From Cecembia lonarensis LW9 (GTDB lineage: Bacteria; Bacteroidota; Bacteroidia; Cytophagales; Cyclobacteriaceae), in assembly GCF_000298295.1 (NCBI RefSeq), contig NZ_AMGM01000013.1, positions 1-64,000 on the forward strand: 64,000 nucleotides of DNA. Direction: 5' to 3'. Both the position numbers and the translations under genes were made by a program. Under the pieces are notes generated by a model, which worked only from the letters and a program-made list of their open reading frames with translations, ran no database searches and was not told the DNA's origin. Positions 17,781 to 28,000 of this stretch are shown piece after piece. The first letter of the stretch is position 1; each line of letters opens with the position of its first letter.

Positions 17781-19337
17781 ATGGCCAAACAGAAAGTAAA
17801 GGAAAAAGCGATTGAAGAAACCTTGTGGCAATCCTGCGACAAGTTAAGAGGTTCGGTAGAACCTGCGGAGTACAAACACGTGGTACTCGGACTGATTTTC
17901 CTGAAATTCGCCAGCGATAAATTTGAACAACGCAGAAAAGAACTGATTGCCGAAGGCAAAGAAAAATACGTGGAAATGAAAGATTTCTACGCAATGAAAA
18001 ATGTGTTCTACTTGGAAGAAATTTCCCGGTGGAGCTACATCATCAAAAATGCCAAGCAAAACGACATTTCCCTAAAAATTGACACGGCTCTCAATACCAT
18101 TGAGAAAAACAACCCTGCTCTGAAAGGTGCTTTGCCTGACAATTATTTTTCACGTTTGGGACTGGATAAATCCAAACTGGCTTCCTTGCTGGATACCATC
18201 AATGAAATTGATACCTTAAGAGATAATGGACAAGATGTCGTAGGCCGTGTGTATGAATATTTCCTTTCCAAATTTGCTTTAAAAGAAGGAAAAGGGAAAG
18301 GCGAATTTTATACGCCTAAAAGCATTGTCAATCTGATTGCCGAAATGATTGAACCCTATAAGGGAATTATCTATGACCCGGCTTGTGGTTCAGGTGGTAT
18401 GTTTGTGCAGTCCATTAAATTTATAGAAGCGCATAACGGGAGCAAAAAGGAAGTATCCATCTACGGACAGGAATACACCAATACCACCTACAAACTGGCC
18501 AAAATGAATCTGGCTATTCGGGGCATTTCCGGTAATATGGGCGAAAAAGCGGCAGATACGTTTCACAACGACCAGCATAAGGATTTGAAGGCTGATTTTA
18601 TTATGGCCAATCCCCCCTTTAACCAAAAAGCCTGGCGGGCAGAGAATGAACTACTGGACGACCCGCGTTGGATGGGCTATGAAGTGCCACCCAAAAGCAA
18701 CGCCAACTACGGTTGGATTTTGAATATGGTGAGCAAACTTTCTGAAAATGGCGTGGCAGGTTTCATTCTTGCCAATGGTGCACTTTCAGGCGGTGGCGAA
18801 GAATATAAAATTCGCAGAAAGCTGATTGAAAATAAGTTGGTAGAAGCCATTTTGGTTTTGCCACAGGATATGTTTTACACCACCAATATTAGTGTAACCC
18901 TTTGGATTCTGAATAAGAATAAAAAAGCCCACTCCAGAGAAATTGGTGATGAAATCCGGCACTATCGAAATCGGGAAAATGAAATCCTGTTTATGGACTT
19001 ACGACAAATAGGCGTTCCCTTTGAGAAGAAGTTCATTCAGTTTTCAGAAGATAATATTAAACAGATAACTGGTACATATCATCAATGGCAGGTAGCCGAA
19101 ATAGAAAACGTGCCTGAGTTTTGTTATTCTGCAACCTTGGAGGAAGTGGAGAAAAAAGATTTTTCACTTGTGCCGAGCAAATACATTGAGTTCGTAAACC
19201 GGGACGAGAATATTGACTTTGACGAGAAAATGACGGCTTTAAAAGGTGAGTTTGCCGAATTGCTGAAAGCAGAAGCCCAAAGCAAAAATGATTTACTAAA
19301 CGTGTTCAAAGAGTTGGGATATGAAATCGAATTATAA
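17781..19337 (+). CDS. hsdM: Type I restriction-modification DNA methyltransferase subunit
   Basis: The 518-residue protein is the N6-adenine methyltransferase subunit of a type I system. The N-terminal HsdM domain (residues 10-140) is followed by the SAM-binding motif DPACGSGGM near 199 and the catalytic NPPF near 277. With HsdS it methylates the host recognition site; with HsdR it forms the restriction complex. Its 3' end overlaps hsdS by 17 bases. It is the first gene of the seven-gene operon that also carries the Argonaute pair. Confidence 0.95.
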   Translation: MAKQKVKEKAIEETLWQSCDKLRGSVEPAEYKHVVLGLIFLKFASDKFEQRRKELIAEGKEKYVEMKDFYAMKNVFYLEEISRWSYIIKNAKQNDISLKIDTALNTIEKNNPALKGALPDNYFSRLGLDKSKLASLLDTINEIDTLRDNGQDVVGRVYEYFLSKFALKEGKGKGEFYTPKSIVNLIAEMIEPYKGIIYDPACGSGGMFVQSIKFIEAHNGSKKEVSIYGQEYTNTTYKLAKMNLAIRGISGNMGEKAADTFHNDQHKDLKADFIMANPPFNQKAWRAENELLDDPRWMGYEVPPKSNANYGWILNMVSKLSENGVAGFILANGALSGGGEEYKIRRKLIENKLVEAILVLPQDMFYTTNISVTLWILNKNKKAHSREIGDEIRHYRNRENEILFMDLRQIGVPFEKKFIQFSEDNIKQITGTYHQWQVAEIENVPEFCYSATLEEVEKKDFSLVPSKYIEFVNRDENIDFDEKMTALKGEFAELLKAEAQSKNDLLNVFKELGYEIEL

Positions 19338-20463
19338 AAGATTGGGTGATTTCATAACTCCTGTTAAAGTCCGAAATAGCGAGTTGAAGGCAACGGAACT
19401 GTTGGGTATCAACATTAACAAATATTTTATGCCTTCAGTAGCAAATATTGTTGGTACTGACTTATCAAAGTATAAGGTTGTACAGCAAAATCAATTTGCT
19501 TGTAATCGAATGCACGTAGGTCGTGATTATAGAATTCCCGTTGCTCTTTCCCAAAGTGCAGAACCCTTTATGGTTTCACCTGCTTATGACGTTTTTGAGA
19601 TAGAAAACCCAACTCAGTTGATTCCTGAATACCTGATGATGTGGTTTTCACGAGCAGAGTTTGACCGAAATGCTTGGTTTTATACAGATGCAGATGTTAG
19701 AGGTGGATTGGCTTGGCAAGCATTTGAAGATATGCAACTCCCCATCCCCCACATTGACAAACAACGCGAAATCGTCAAAGAATACAACACCATCCAAAAC
19801 CGCATAGCCCTAAACCAGCAACTCATCCAAAAACTCGAAGAAACCGCACAGGCGATTTATCGGGAGTGGTTTGTGGAGGGTATTGATAATAATTCTGAGA
19901 AAATAAAACTCAATGAGTTAGTTCAAACTCAATATGGTTATACTGAAACAGCGTCTGCAGAAATAATTGGTCCCAAATTTTTAAGAATAACAGATATAGC
20001 ACAGAATCAAATTAATTGGTCAAATGTGCCTTATTGCAAGATTTCAGATAGTGATTTTGAAAAATACAGATTAAGATCAGGAGATATAGTTGTTGCAAGA
20101 ACAGGGGCAACCGCAGGATATGGAAAAAGACTGCATAAGAACTTTCCAGATTGTGTATTTGCATCATTTCTTGTACGACTCATACCTAAGGAAATAAAAT
20201 GGAATTTATATTTAGGATTAACTGTCGATACCCAAATTTACAGAGATTTTATTCTGTCAAATGCAGAGGGTTCAGCGCAACCACAAGCAAACGCAACACT
20301 TCTCACATCATTCGAGATTGACAAACCAGATGAATCAAAAATATTGGAATTTAATAGAATTGTTGAACCAATTTTTGATTTGATTGAAAATTATCAGTTA
20401 GAAAACCAAAAGCTAACGGAACTGAAAGAGTTGTTGCTATCTAAGTTGGCGACAGTGGAATAA
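19321..20463 (+). CDS. hsdS: Type I restriction-modification specificity subunit
   Basis: The 380-residue protein has two target-recognition domains (about 1-145 and 190-330). Each is followed by a coiled-coil spacer: KQREIVKEYNTIQNRIALNQQLIQKLEETAQAIYREW near residue 150, and the matching ENYQLENQKLTELKELLLSKL at the C-terminus. This tandem layout is standard for HsdS. The recognition site cannot be predicted by eye. The start codon lies inside the end of hsdM, and the Argonaute gene begins 11 bases after its stop. Confidence 0.92.
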   Translation: MKSNYKRLGDFITPVKVRNSELKATELLGININKYFMPSVANIVGTDLSKYKVVQQNQFACNRMHVGRDYRIPVALSQSAEPFMVSPAYDVFEIENPTQLIPEYLMMWFSRAEFDRNAWFYTDADVRGGLAWQAFEDMQLPIPHIDKQREIVKEYNTIQNRIALNQQLIQKLEETAQAIYREWFVEGIDNNSEKIKLNELVQTQYGYTETASAEIIGPKFLRITDIAQNQINWSNVPYCKISDSDFEKYRLRSGDIVVARTGATAGYGKRLHKNFPDCVFASFLVRLIPKEIKWNLYLGLTVDTQIYRDFILSNAEGSAQPQANATLLTSFEIDKPDESKILEFNRIVEPIFDLIENYQLENQKLTELKELLLSKLATVE

Positions 20464-20474
20464 ATACAGATACC

Positions 20475-22766
20475 ATGCAGTTAAACTACTTTCCCATACA
20501 ATTTGATTTTTCCGATTACCAAGTAATCACACAACCCTATTCTGATGAACGTTTGAAGGAACTACGGCAAGCGTATAATGCTTCGTATTCGTTTTTTAGG
20601 GACGGTAATTTAATTGTAATATCCAATAAGGAGGACGAAGAAAACCAACTGACTGGAAATGTAGAGAATCGTTCTGTATTTGATGATGCGAAAGTTACAG
20701 CATCAATGGTGAAGCACATCTTTTTTAGAACCTTTAAAGACCGCTTTCAAGGGTTTATTCCTGTAGATTTTTATCCATTCCGTTTTTACTCTCGTCAGGA
20801 AAAAGATGATTTGATTTTAAATCATCTACCCGAAAAGCTTAAACACAAAATAGCTTTCAAAAAACTTATTGAAGTTCAGCTTAGAGAAACGAACCTCAAT
20901 AGTACCCAAGGATTTGCCTTTGTGGTAAATATTCGAAGAAACTGGGTTTTTAACATCTCATGTCTGGAGCTATACCAAGAAGGATTTGATTTAACAGATT
21001 TTGAAGTGTTGCATGCTGAAACACTTCCTGGATTAGACAATATACTCGCCCCTAATGAAGACTTTGTAGGTTTACTTAAATCCATCAATGGAGAGACCGC
21101 CATTGTATCTACCAGTGAAGGCGCTAGGAGTTATTCATTACAAGAGCTTTTCATTCGCAAAACCAAACACAACATTCAAGCTTATTTGAATTTTGCTACC
21201 GGAGAGAAAAAATGCGATCAAATATTGGCTGCCGTTAGTCAGGAGCGTATCAGAAAACAAAACCCAGTCAATCAGTTCAGTGAAATAAGTAATATTGCCA
21301 AGCATCTATTCTCAGATAAAGGCAATCCTGTTCTTTTTCAAAATATGGATGGTTTTTGCTTCAAGGTGGATACTACCCCAATGCAGGTGCAAAACAGTAT
21401 GAATTTGCAAACCCCCACATTTATTTACGATCATGCCGGAACAAAAACTAATACGAGAAATGCTGATCAAGGCCTATCTTACTATGGGCCATACGATAGT
21501 TTGACATTTGACATTAAAAAGCCTCGTGTTTTGTCAATTTGCCATAAAACGAATAGAGGTTCATTCACAAGATTTCTTCATGATTTAAAGGATGGGTTAC
21601 CAAATTCAAGCTGGTTTAAAAAAGGGCTACTAAAGAAATACGAGCTACAAGAGGTGAATTACCTTATTCAGGAAATTTCAGATTATCGACTGGAAGACTA
21701 CTTGGAAGTAATAAGCAATTATGATGATGAAAAACCTCATTTGGCAATCATTGAAATTCCTGACAGGTTTAAAAAATTATCCGACCGTGATAATCCCTAT
21801 TTCAAGATAAAGGCAAAGTTGCTTTCATTGGAAATACCGGTGCAGTTTGTCCGTTCAACAACACTTTCAAGCTATTCGGAATACATACTTAATCCATTGG
21901 CACTTCAAATTTATGCGAAGCTAGGTGGTACGCCTTGGGTGTTGCCTGCTCAACGCTCGGTTGATAGAGAGATAGTAATTGGCATTGGGCACAGTTGGCT
22001 AAGAAGCGGAATGTATAAAGGGGCTGAAAACAGCCGTGTTGTGGGTATAACAACTTTCATGTCGAGCGATGGTCAGTACCTATTGGGAGATAAGGTAAAG
22101 GATGTGCCTTATGAAAGCTATTTTGAAGAACTGCTCAAAAGTTTAAAAAGCTCTATTAGCCGACTTTCAGACGAATACGCTTGGCAAGATGGTGATACAG
22201 TTCGATTGATTTTCCACATTTTTAAACCTATAAAGAATGTTGAGTTTGATGTAATCAGTCAATTGGTAAAAGATATTAGCCAGTTCAATATCAAGTTTGC
22301 ATTTGTTACAATTAGCAAAAGCCATCCGAGCATTTTATTTGATACCAGTCAGCAAGGCGAAAAGAAGTATGGTTCCAATCAAGTAATCGGACAATATATT
22401 CCGCAGAGAGGAAGCAACATCTTTATTGACGATGAAACCAGTTTGGTTCAGATGCTTGGTGCAAGGGAATTGAAAACAGCCAAACATGGCATGAGTACTC
22501 CGATTCAAATAAAACTTAGAACACCGCAAGGGAATCATAACGATCAGGAATTAAAAGACTTAATGTTCTATGATTTAAATTACATCACACAGCAGATTTA
22601 TTCCTTTACTTACTTGTCCTGGAGAAGCTTTTTACCAAGAGAAGAACCAGCTACTATGTTGTATTCTAATCTTATTTCAAGATTACTTGGTAAAATGAGA
22701 AGCATACCGGAATGGGATGCGGATAAACTGAATTACACCTTAAAGAGAAAGAAATGGTTTTTATAG
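20475..22766 (+). CDS. Catalytically inactive long prokaryotic Argonaute
   Basis: The 763-residue protein has the layout of a long pAgo: N-terminal region, PAZ-like region (about 170-260), a linker with GLSYYGPY (333-340), MID (about 350-490) and PIWI (about 495-763). The MID guide-5'-phosphate pocket seems intact: Tyr442, Lys446, Gln457 and Lys482 in YFKIK, IPVQ and YAKLGGTPW, the YKQK set of pAgos. The PIWI active site does not: VIGIGHSW has Gly505 where the first catalytic Asp should be, FHIFKP (580-585) replaces the second, and HGMSTPIQIKL (671-681) lacks the last. The C-terminal YLSWRSFLPREEPATMLYSNLI is typical PIWI. It therefore probably binds guide and target without cutting and signals to the overlapping membrane protein. 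Confidence 0.85.
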   Translation: MQLNYFPIQFDFSDYQVITQPYSDERLKELRQAYNASYSFFRDGNLIVISNKEDEENQLTGNVENRSVFDDAKVTASMVKHIFFRTFKDRFQGFIPVDFYPFRFYSRQEKDDLILNHLPEKLKHKIAFKKLIEVQLRETNLNSTQGFAFVVNIRRNWVFNISCLELYQEGFDLTDFEVLHAETLPGLDNILAPNEDFVGLLKSINGETAIVSTSEGARSYSLQELFIRKTKHNIQAYLNFATGEKKCDQILAAVSQERIRKQNPVNQFSEISNIAKHLFSDKGNPVLFQNMDGFCFKVDTTPMQVQNSMNLQTPTFIYDHAGTKTNTRNADQGLSYYGPYDSLTFDIKKPRVLSICHKTNRGSFTRFLHDLKDGLPNSSWFKKGLLKKYELQEVNYLIQEISDYRLEDYLEVISNYDDEKPHLAIIEIPDRFKKLSDRDNPYFKIKAKLLSLEIPVQFVRSTTLSSYSEYILNPLALQIYAKLGGTPWVLPAQRSVDREIVIGIGHSWLRSGMYKGAENSRVVGITTFMSSDGQYLLGDKVKDVPYESYFEELLKSLKSSISRLSDEYAWQDGDTVRLIFHIFKPIKNVEFDVISQLVKDISQFNIKFAFVTISKSHPSILFDTSQQGEKKYGSNQVIGQYIPQRGSNIFIDDETSLVQMLGARELKTAKHGMSTPIQIKLRTPQGNHNDQELKDLMFYDLNYITQQIYSFTYLSWRSFLPREEPATMLYSNLISRLLGKMRSIPEWDADKLNYTLKRKKWFL

Positions 22767-23611
22767 ACGAGAAGCATAGCTATTTAACCAGCATAGCAGA
22801 CCAGCCAAAACAAAAGGCTCTTTATGCTTTGGTATCAGATGAAACCTTTACAGGTCAACCTAATGAGGTTTCTGAAACAGATGCTATTTACTACTCTTCC
22901 TTACAAGCAATAAAAAAGAACGCAAAGGCAAATTTTGATATACAGTACGCCAAAATCTCAAAACGTAAAGTTTCCGAAAATTCTGCTGCACCTTTTGTGC
23001 ATGACGATTTCCTGATTTTGACCTTGATAGTTGGGGTGTTAAAATTTGACTGTGATAAAGACTGGCTTTTAGGGGTTATCCGAAACAGAGCAAAGGGTAA
23101 AACTACCACCACTTTTGAAAATTTATTGACCGGGAATTACCAAAGCAAAGCCAATAATCAGTCCATGGTTTTGGTATTCCTGTTTTTACTCGATAAATCT
23201 AAAATAACCAATGACCAGTTGAATGAAGCCTACAATGCAATGAGTGATACAAAAGAATCATTCAACAACGATTTTATACGCATTTTGCATTACCGAGCAT
23301 TTGATATTATTATCCAGTTCAAGCTGCCAAGAGATACGGATGAAGTGTCTCGTTTGTTAGAATTTGAATCTCGCTTTAGGAAGCGAATCAATGTTTTCTC
23401 AATAATTGTATACAACCTTTTCATTGTAGGAATACTTGTTGGAGCGTATAAAATACTTCAACTGCTACCGGAGGATAAAAAACTGGTTGTAAACGACCTG
23501 AACCTAATTATAGGATTAGGAGCAATAATAGGTTTGTCGGGGAATTTCATCCCTAAACTGAAAACTAAGTTTCAAGAGTTGATATTAAGAGCCTTTGGCT
23601 ATCATCCATAA
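22754..23611 (+). CDS. Argonaute-linked two-helix membrane protein, candidate effector
   Basis: The 285-residue protein overlaps the Argonaute gene by 13 bases, a strong sign of translational coupling. Residues 1-205 form a soluble, mostly helical region I do not recognise (with hydrophobic stretches near 86-96 and 138-147). Two membrane segments follow at about 212-237 and 249-266, then a short basic tail. Inactive pAgos are known to work with separate toxic effectors, some of them membrane proteins, so a membrane-disrupting abortive-infection effector is the natural inference. No catalytic motif is visible. An unrelated accessory membrane protein cannot be excluded. Confidence 0.75.
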   Translation: MVFIDEKHSYLTSIADQPKQKALYALVSDETFTGQPNEVSETDAIYYSSLQAIKKNAKANFDIQYAKISKRKVSENSAAPFVHDDFLILTLIVGVLKFDCDKDWLLGVIRNRAKGKTTTTFENLLTGNYQSKANNQSMVLVFLFLLDKSKITNDQLNEAYNAMSDTKESFNNDFIRILHYRAFDIIIQFKLPRDTDEVSRLLEFESRFRKRINVFSIIVYNLFIVGILVGAYKILQLLPEDKKLVVNDLNLIIGLGAIIGLSGNFIPKLKTKFQELILRAFGYHP

Positions 23612-23615
23612 AAAA

Positions 23616-24620
23616 ATGAAAATGACCAGCGACATTCTCATATACCAAAACCAAGAGGGCAATATCAAAATAGATGTTCGCTTGCAGGAAGAAACCGTTT
23701 GGCTTACCCAAGACCAAATGGCTACACTTTTTGGCAAAGCCAGAAACACGATTACCGAGCATATTCAAAATGTTTACGAAGAAGGTGAATTAGAGCAAAA
23801 TCGAACTAGTCGGAAATTCCGACAGGTTCGAACGGAAGGAAAGAGAGCCGTAGAAAGAGAAATTGACCACTACAATTTAGATGTTATTATTTCGGTTGGG
23901 TATCGGGTAAAGTCGGTTCAGGGTACACAATTCCGTATTTGGGCAACCCAGCGATTAAAGGAATACATCATCAAAGGCTTTACGCTCAATGACGACCGCT
24001 TTAAGTCGGGCAGCTCAATGAACTATTTCAACGAACTGCAAGAGCGCATTCGGGAGATACGCCTTTCGGAGAAATTCTTCTACCAAAAAATCAAAGACAT
24101 CTACGCCACCAGTATCGACTATGACCCGAAAGACGAAAAAACCATTGAGTTTTTCAAAATCGTGCAAAACAAACTGCTTTGGGCCATCAGCGAGCAAACC
24201 GCAGCCGAATTGGTGTACAGGCGTGTGGATGCCAGTTTGCCCTTAATGGGAATGCTTTCTTACGACAAAAAACAAGTGGCTTCCATTAAAAAAGCCGAAG
24301 TGAGCATAGCTAAAAATTACTTGAATGAAGATGAAATGAAACTTTTGGGCTTGTTGGTGGAGCAATACTTGGCATTTGCCGAGACAATGGCACAGCAGCA
24401 AACGCCAATGTATATGAAAGATTGGATTGAGCGATTGGACACCATTTTGCAACTCAACGGCAGGGAGTTGCTGACCCACGCAGGCAAAATCTCGCATAAA
24501 ATGGCATTGGAGAAATCAGGAGAAGAATATGAGAAATTCAAAAAACAGCAAAAAGCCATTGAAAAAGAGGCGAGTATGAAAGAGTTAGAAGAAGATATTA
24601 AGAAGCTGAAAAAGTCCTGA
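23616..24620 (+). CDS. RhuM family protein
   Basis: The 334-residue protein belongs to the virulence RhuM / COG3943 family, recognised by VWLTQDQMATLFGKARNTITEHIQNVYEEGEL near residue 25 and by NLDVIISVGYRVKSVQGTQFRIWATQRLKEYI near residue 87. The first segment looks like a helix-turn-helix. Family members often lie within type I restriction operons; their biochemical role is not established. I chose the ATG at 23616, just after the membrane-protein stop, over an upstream in-frame ATG inside that gene. The C-terminus is a Lys/Glu-rich coiled coil. Confidence 0.85.
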   Translation: MKMTSDILIYQNQEGNIKIDVRLQEETVWLTQDQMATLFGKARNTITEHIQNVYEEGELEQNRTSRKFRQVRTEGKRAVEREIDHYNLDVIISVGYRVKSVQGTQFRIWATQRLKEYIIKGFTLNDDRFKSGSSMNYFNELQERIREIRLSEKFFYQKIKDIYATSIDYDPKDEKTIEFFKIVQNKLLWAISEQTAAELVYRRVDASLPLMGMLSYDKKQVASIKKAEVSIAKNYLNEDEMKLLGLLVEQYLAFAETMAQQQTPMYMKDWIERLDTILQLNGRELLTHAGKISHKMALEKSGEEYEKFKKQQKAIEKEASMKELEEDIKKLKKS

Positions 24621-24642
24621 ACTATGATTTTTAAATGATTTA

Positions 24643-25083
24643 ATGAAAACTATGATTGACGAAAAGTATAAATATTCCGAATTGACGGGCAAGATTATAG
24701 GCTGTGCTATGGAGGTACACAAATATTTGGGTAATGGTTTTCAGGAAGTAGTGTATCAAAGAGCCTTGTCCATTGAATTAAATATGCAAGGAATTGCCCA
24801 CGTTAGAGAACAAGAAATGCCTTTGCAATACAAGGGTTTTGATATTGGAACCAGAAGAGTTGACTTTTTTATTGAAGAAAAAATAATGTTAGAAATCAAG
24901 GCGGTTAAAGAATTGGAAGATGTTCATTTGGCACAAGCCATCAACTACCTTGAGGCCTATGGAATGGAAATAGGCTTACTAATCAATTTTGGAAACACAT
25001 CACTTCAATTCAAACGGGTTATGAAACCTCAAAGACATCAAAGTCCATCAGAAAATCAGAAGAATCATAGTTCGAGACGATGA
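24643..25083 (+). CDS. GxxExxY family protein
   Basis: The 146-residue protein carries the family motif as GFQEVVYQRAL near residue 32, followed by RRVDFFIEEKIMLEIKAVKEL near 70. The latter resembles the D...ExK core of PD-(D/E)XK nucleases, to which the family is distantly related. The function is unknown; such genes are commonly inserted in restriction operons. An ATG at 24652 is an alternative start. The stop overlaps the hsdR start as ATGA. Confidence 0.88.
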   Translation: MKTMIDEKYKYSELTGKIIGCAMEVHKYLGNGFQEVVYQRALSIELNMQGIAHVREQEMPLQYKGFDIGTRRVDFFIEEKIMLEIKAVKELEDVHLAQAINYLEAYGMEIGLLINFGNTSLQFKRVMKPQRHQSPSENQKNHSSRR

Positions 25084-28000
25084 AATTCACAGAAGCGAAA
25101 TTAGAACAAGCATTTATAGAGCTTTTAGGAAATGAGGGCTATCCGCATTTTGTGGGCAGTAGTTTGGTACGTGCAGATGAAAGCGAAGTAATTATTGAAG
25201 AAGACCTAAAAACCTACTTACTCACTCGCTATCAGAATGCCAATCTCACCGAGGTAGAAGCTCAATCCATTATTCTTCAACTCAAAACGCTTTCCTCGGC
25301 AGACCTTTACGAAAGCAACAAAAAGATAATGCAGTGGTTGGCTGATGGTTTCATTCTTAAACGAGAAGACCGAACCCAAAAAGACATTCATATTTCGCTC
25401 ATTGATTACGCTGGTTTAGACCGTCAGCGACAAAGTGAAAATTTAGACATCATTGTTGCTGAACCTGAAGCACAATATCCGGCTGATACCAATGTTTACA
25501 AGTTCGTCAACCAATTGGAAATTGTTGGCACAGAAAGACGCATTCCAGACGGCATTTTATACGTCAATGGTTTGCCTGTAGTAGTTTTTGAATTTAAGAC
25601 CGCCATTCAGGAAAACACCACCATTCACAATGCATTTGTCCAACTGACCACTCGTTATAAAAGGGACATCCCCGAGTTGTTTAAATACAATGCCTTTTGC
25701 ATCATCAGTGATGGTGTGAACAACAAGGCAGGTTCATTCTTTGCCCCTTACGAGTTTTACTATGCGTGGCGAAGAATTGCAGGTTTGGCAAAAGATGTGG
25801 ACGGCATAGACAGTATGTTCACCTTGGTTCAGGGAATGTTGCATAAAAACCGCTTGCGGGATATTATTCAGAACTTCATTTACATTCCCGATTCATCCAA
25901 AAAGGATGAGAAAATCGTTTGTCGCTACCCGCAGTATTACGCAGCACGCAGTTTGTACGAAAACATCAAAATAGCAGAGAAACCAGACGGTGACGGAAAA
26001 GGCGGAACGTACTTTGGAGCAACAGGAAGCGGAAAGAGTTTCACAATGCTTTATCTCACCCGTTTGTTGATGAAAAGCAAGCATTTCGAAAGTCCGACCA
26101 TTGTGCTCATTACCGACAGAACCGACTTAGACGACCAACTTTCAGGACAGTTTACCAATGCCAAACAATTCATTGGAGACAATGCGGTTGAAAGTGTGGA
26201 AAGCAGAGCCGATTTAAGAAGCAAACTACAAGGGAGAAATAGCGGTGGCGTATTCTTGACCACCATCCATAAGTTTACAGAAGACACCGAACTGCTTACC
26301 GAAAGAACTAATGTGATTTGTATTTCGGATGAAGCCCACAGAAGCCAAACCAATCTCGACCAAAAAGTAAAAGTCACCAAAGATGGTGTGAAGAAAACCT
26401 ACGGTTTTGCGAAATACCTGCACGATTCTTTACCCAACGCCACTTTTGTTGGATTTACAGGAACGCCAATTGATGCCACTTTGGATGTGTTCGGTAAAGT
26501 GGTTGATGCTTACACAATGACAGAATCGGTACGAGATGAAATCACTGTTCGTATTGTGTATGAAGGCAGAGCGGCTAAAGTTGCCTTGCACAACAGCGAA
26601 TTAGAGAAAATAGAAAAATACTACGAAGAAGCAGCCGAAGCAGGAGCCAATGAATACCAAATAGAAGAAAGCAAAAAGGCAACGGCAACAATGAACGCTA
26701 TTTTAGGTGACCCGGACCGTTTATTGAAATTAGCAGAAGACTTTGTTCGGCATTATGAAAACAGAGTAAACGAAGGAGCAACTGTAAAAGGCAAAGCAAT
26801 GTTTGTTTGCAGTAGCCGTGAAATTGGATACGAGTTTTACAAGAATGTAATCGCCTTACGGCCTGAATGGGCGGAAATACGAATTGCCGAAGAAGGAGCT
26901 GTTTTAACAGACAAAGACAAAAGGGAAATCAAACCAATGGAGCGTATCAAAATGATTATGACCAGAGGGAAAGACGACCCAAAAGAAATGTACGATTTGC
27001 TCGGTACAAAAGAATACCGGAAGGAATTAGACAGACAGTTTAAAAATGAAAAATCCAATTTCAAAATAGCCATTGTGGTAGATATGTGGCTCACAGGTTT
27101 TGATGTGCCATTCTTGGATTCCATTTACATTGACAAGCCGATTCAACAACACAATTTAATTCAGACCATTTCAAGAGTTAATCGCAAGTTTGAAGGCAAA
27201 AACAAGGGCTTGGTTGTCGATTACATTGGCATCAAGAAAGCTATGAATATGGCTCTTGCCAAATACAACAAAGGCGAAAGAGAAAACTTTGAAGACATTC
27301 AAGAGTCGCTGATTGTGGTAAGAAACCATTTAGATCTTTTGGCTAAAGTGTTCCATAAGTTCGACAGCTCAAAATATTTTTCAGGTGCAGCTTTGGAACA
27401 ATTGAACACCTTGAATATGGCAGCTGAGTATGTTCAGTTGACCAAAGACTTGGAAACCCGATTTATGGGCTTGGTAAAACGTCTGAAAGCCGCTTATGAT
27501 ATTTGTGCAGGAAGTGAACATTTAACACAGAAAGAAAGAGACTATACGCATTTCTATTTAGCGGTTCGTTCCATCGTTTTCAAACTAACCAAAGGCAGTG
27601 CACCCGACACAGCGCAAATGAACGCCAAAGTTCGGGAAATGATAAAAGACGCATTGGAAAGCGATGGCGTACAGGAAATCTTCAAACTCGGAGATGAAAC
27701 CCAAAGCGAACAAGACCTTTTTTCAGAAGACTATTTGGCCAAGATTGATAAAATCAAGTTGCCACATACCAAAATCAAATTGCTTCAACAACTTTTAGCC
27801 AAAGCCATTGGAGAGATGAAGAAAGTCAATAAAGTAAAAGGAATTGACTTTTCTAAGAAAATGCAAACCTTGGTAGAACGCTACAACGAGCGGAAAGAAG
27901 ATGACGTTTTGCGAAGCGAAGTGTACGAAGAAATGGCGGAGCATTTGACCAACTTGATTTGGGAAGTTCAAAAGGAATTTTCAGCAGGAGACGAATTAGG

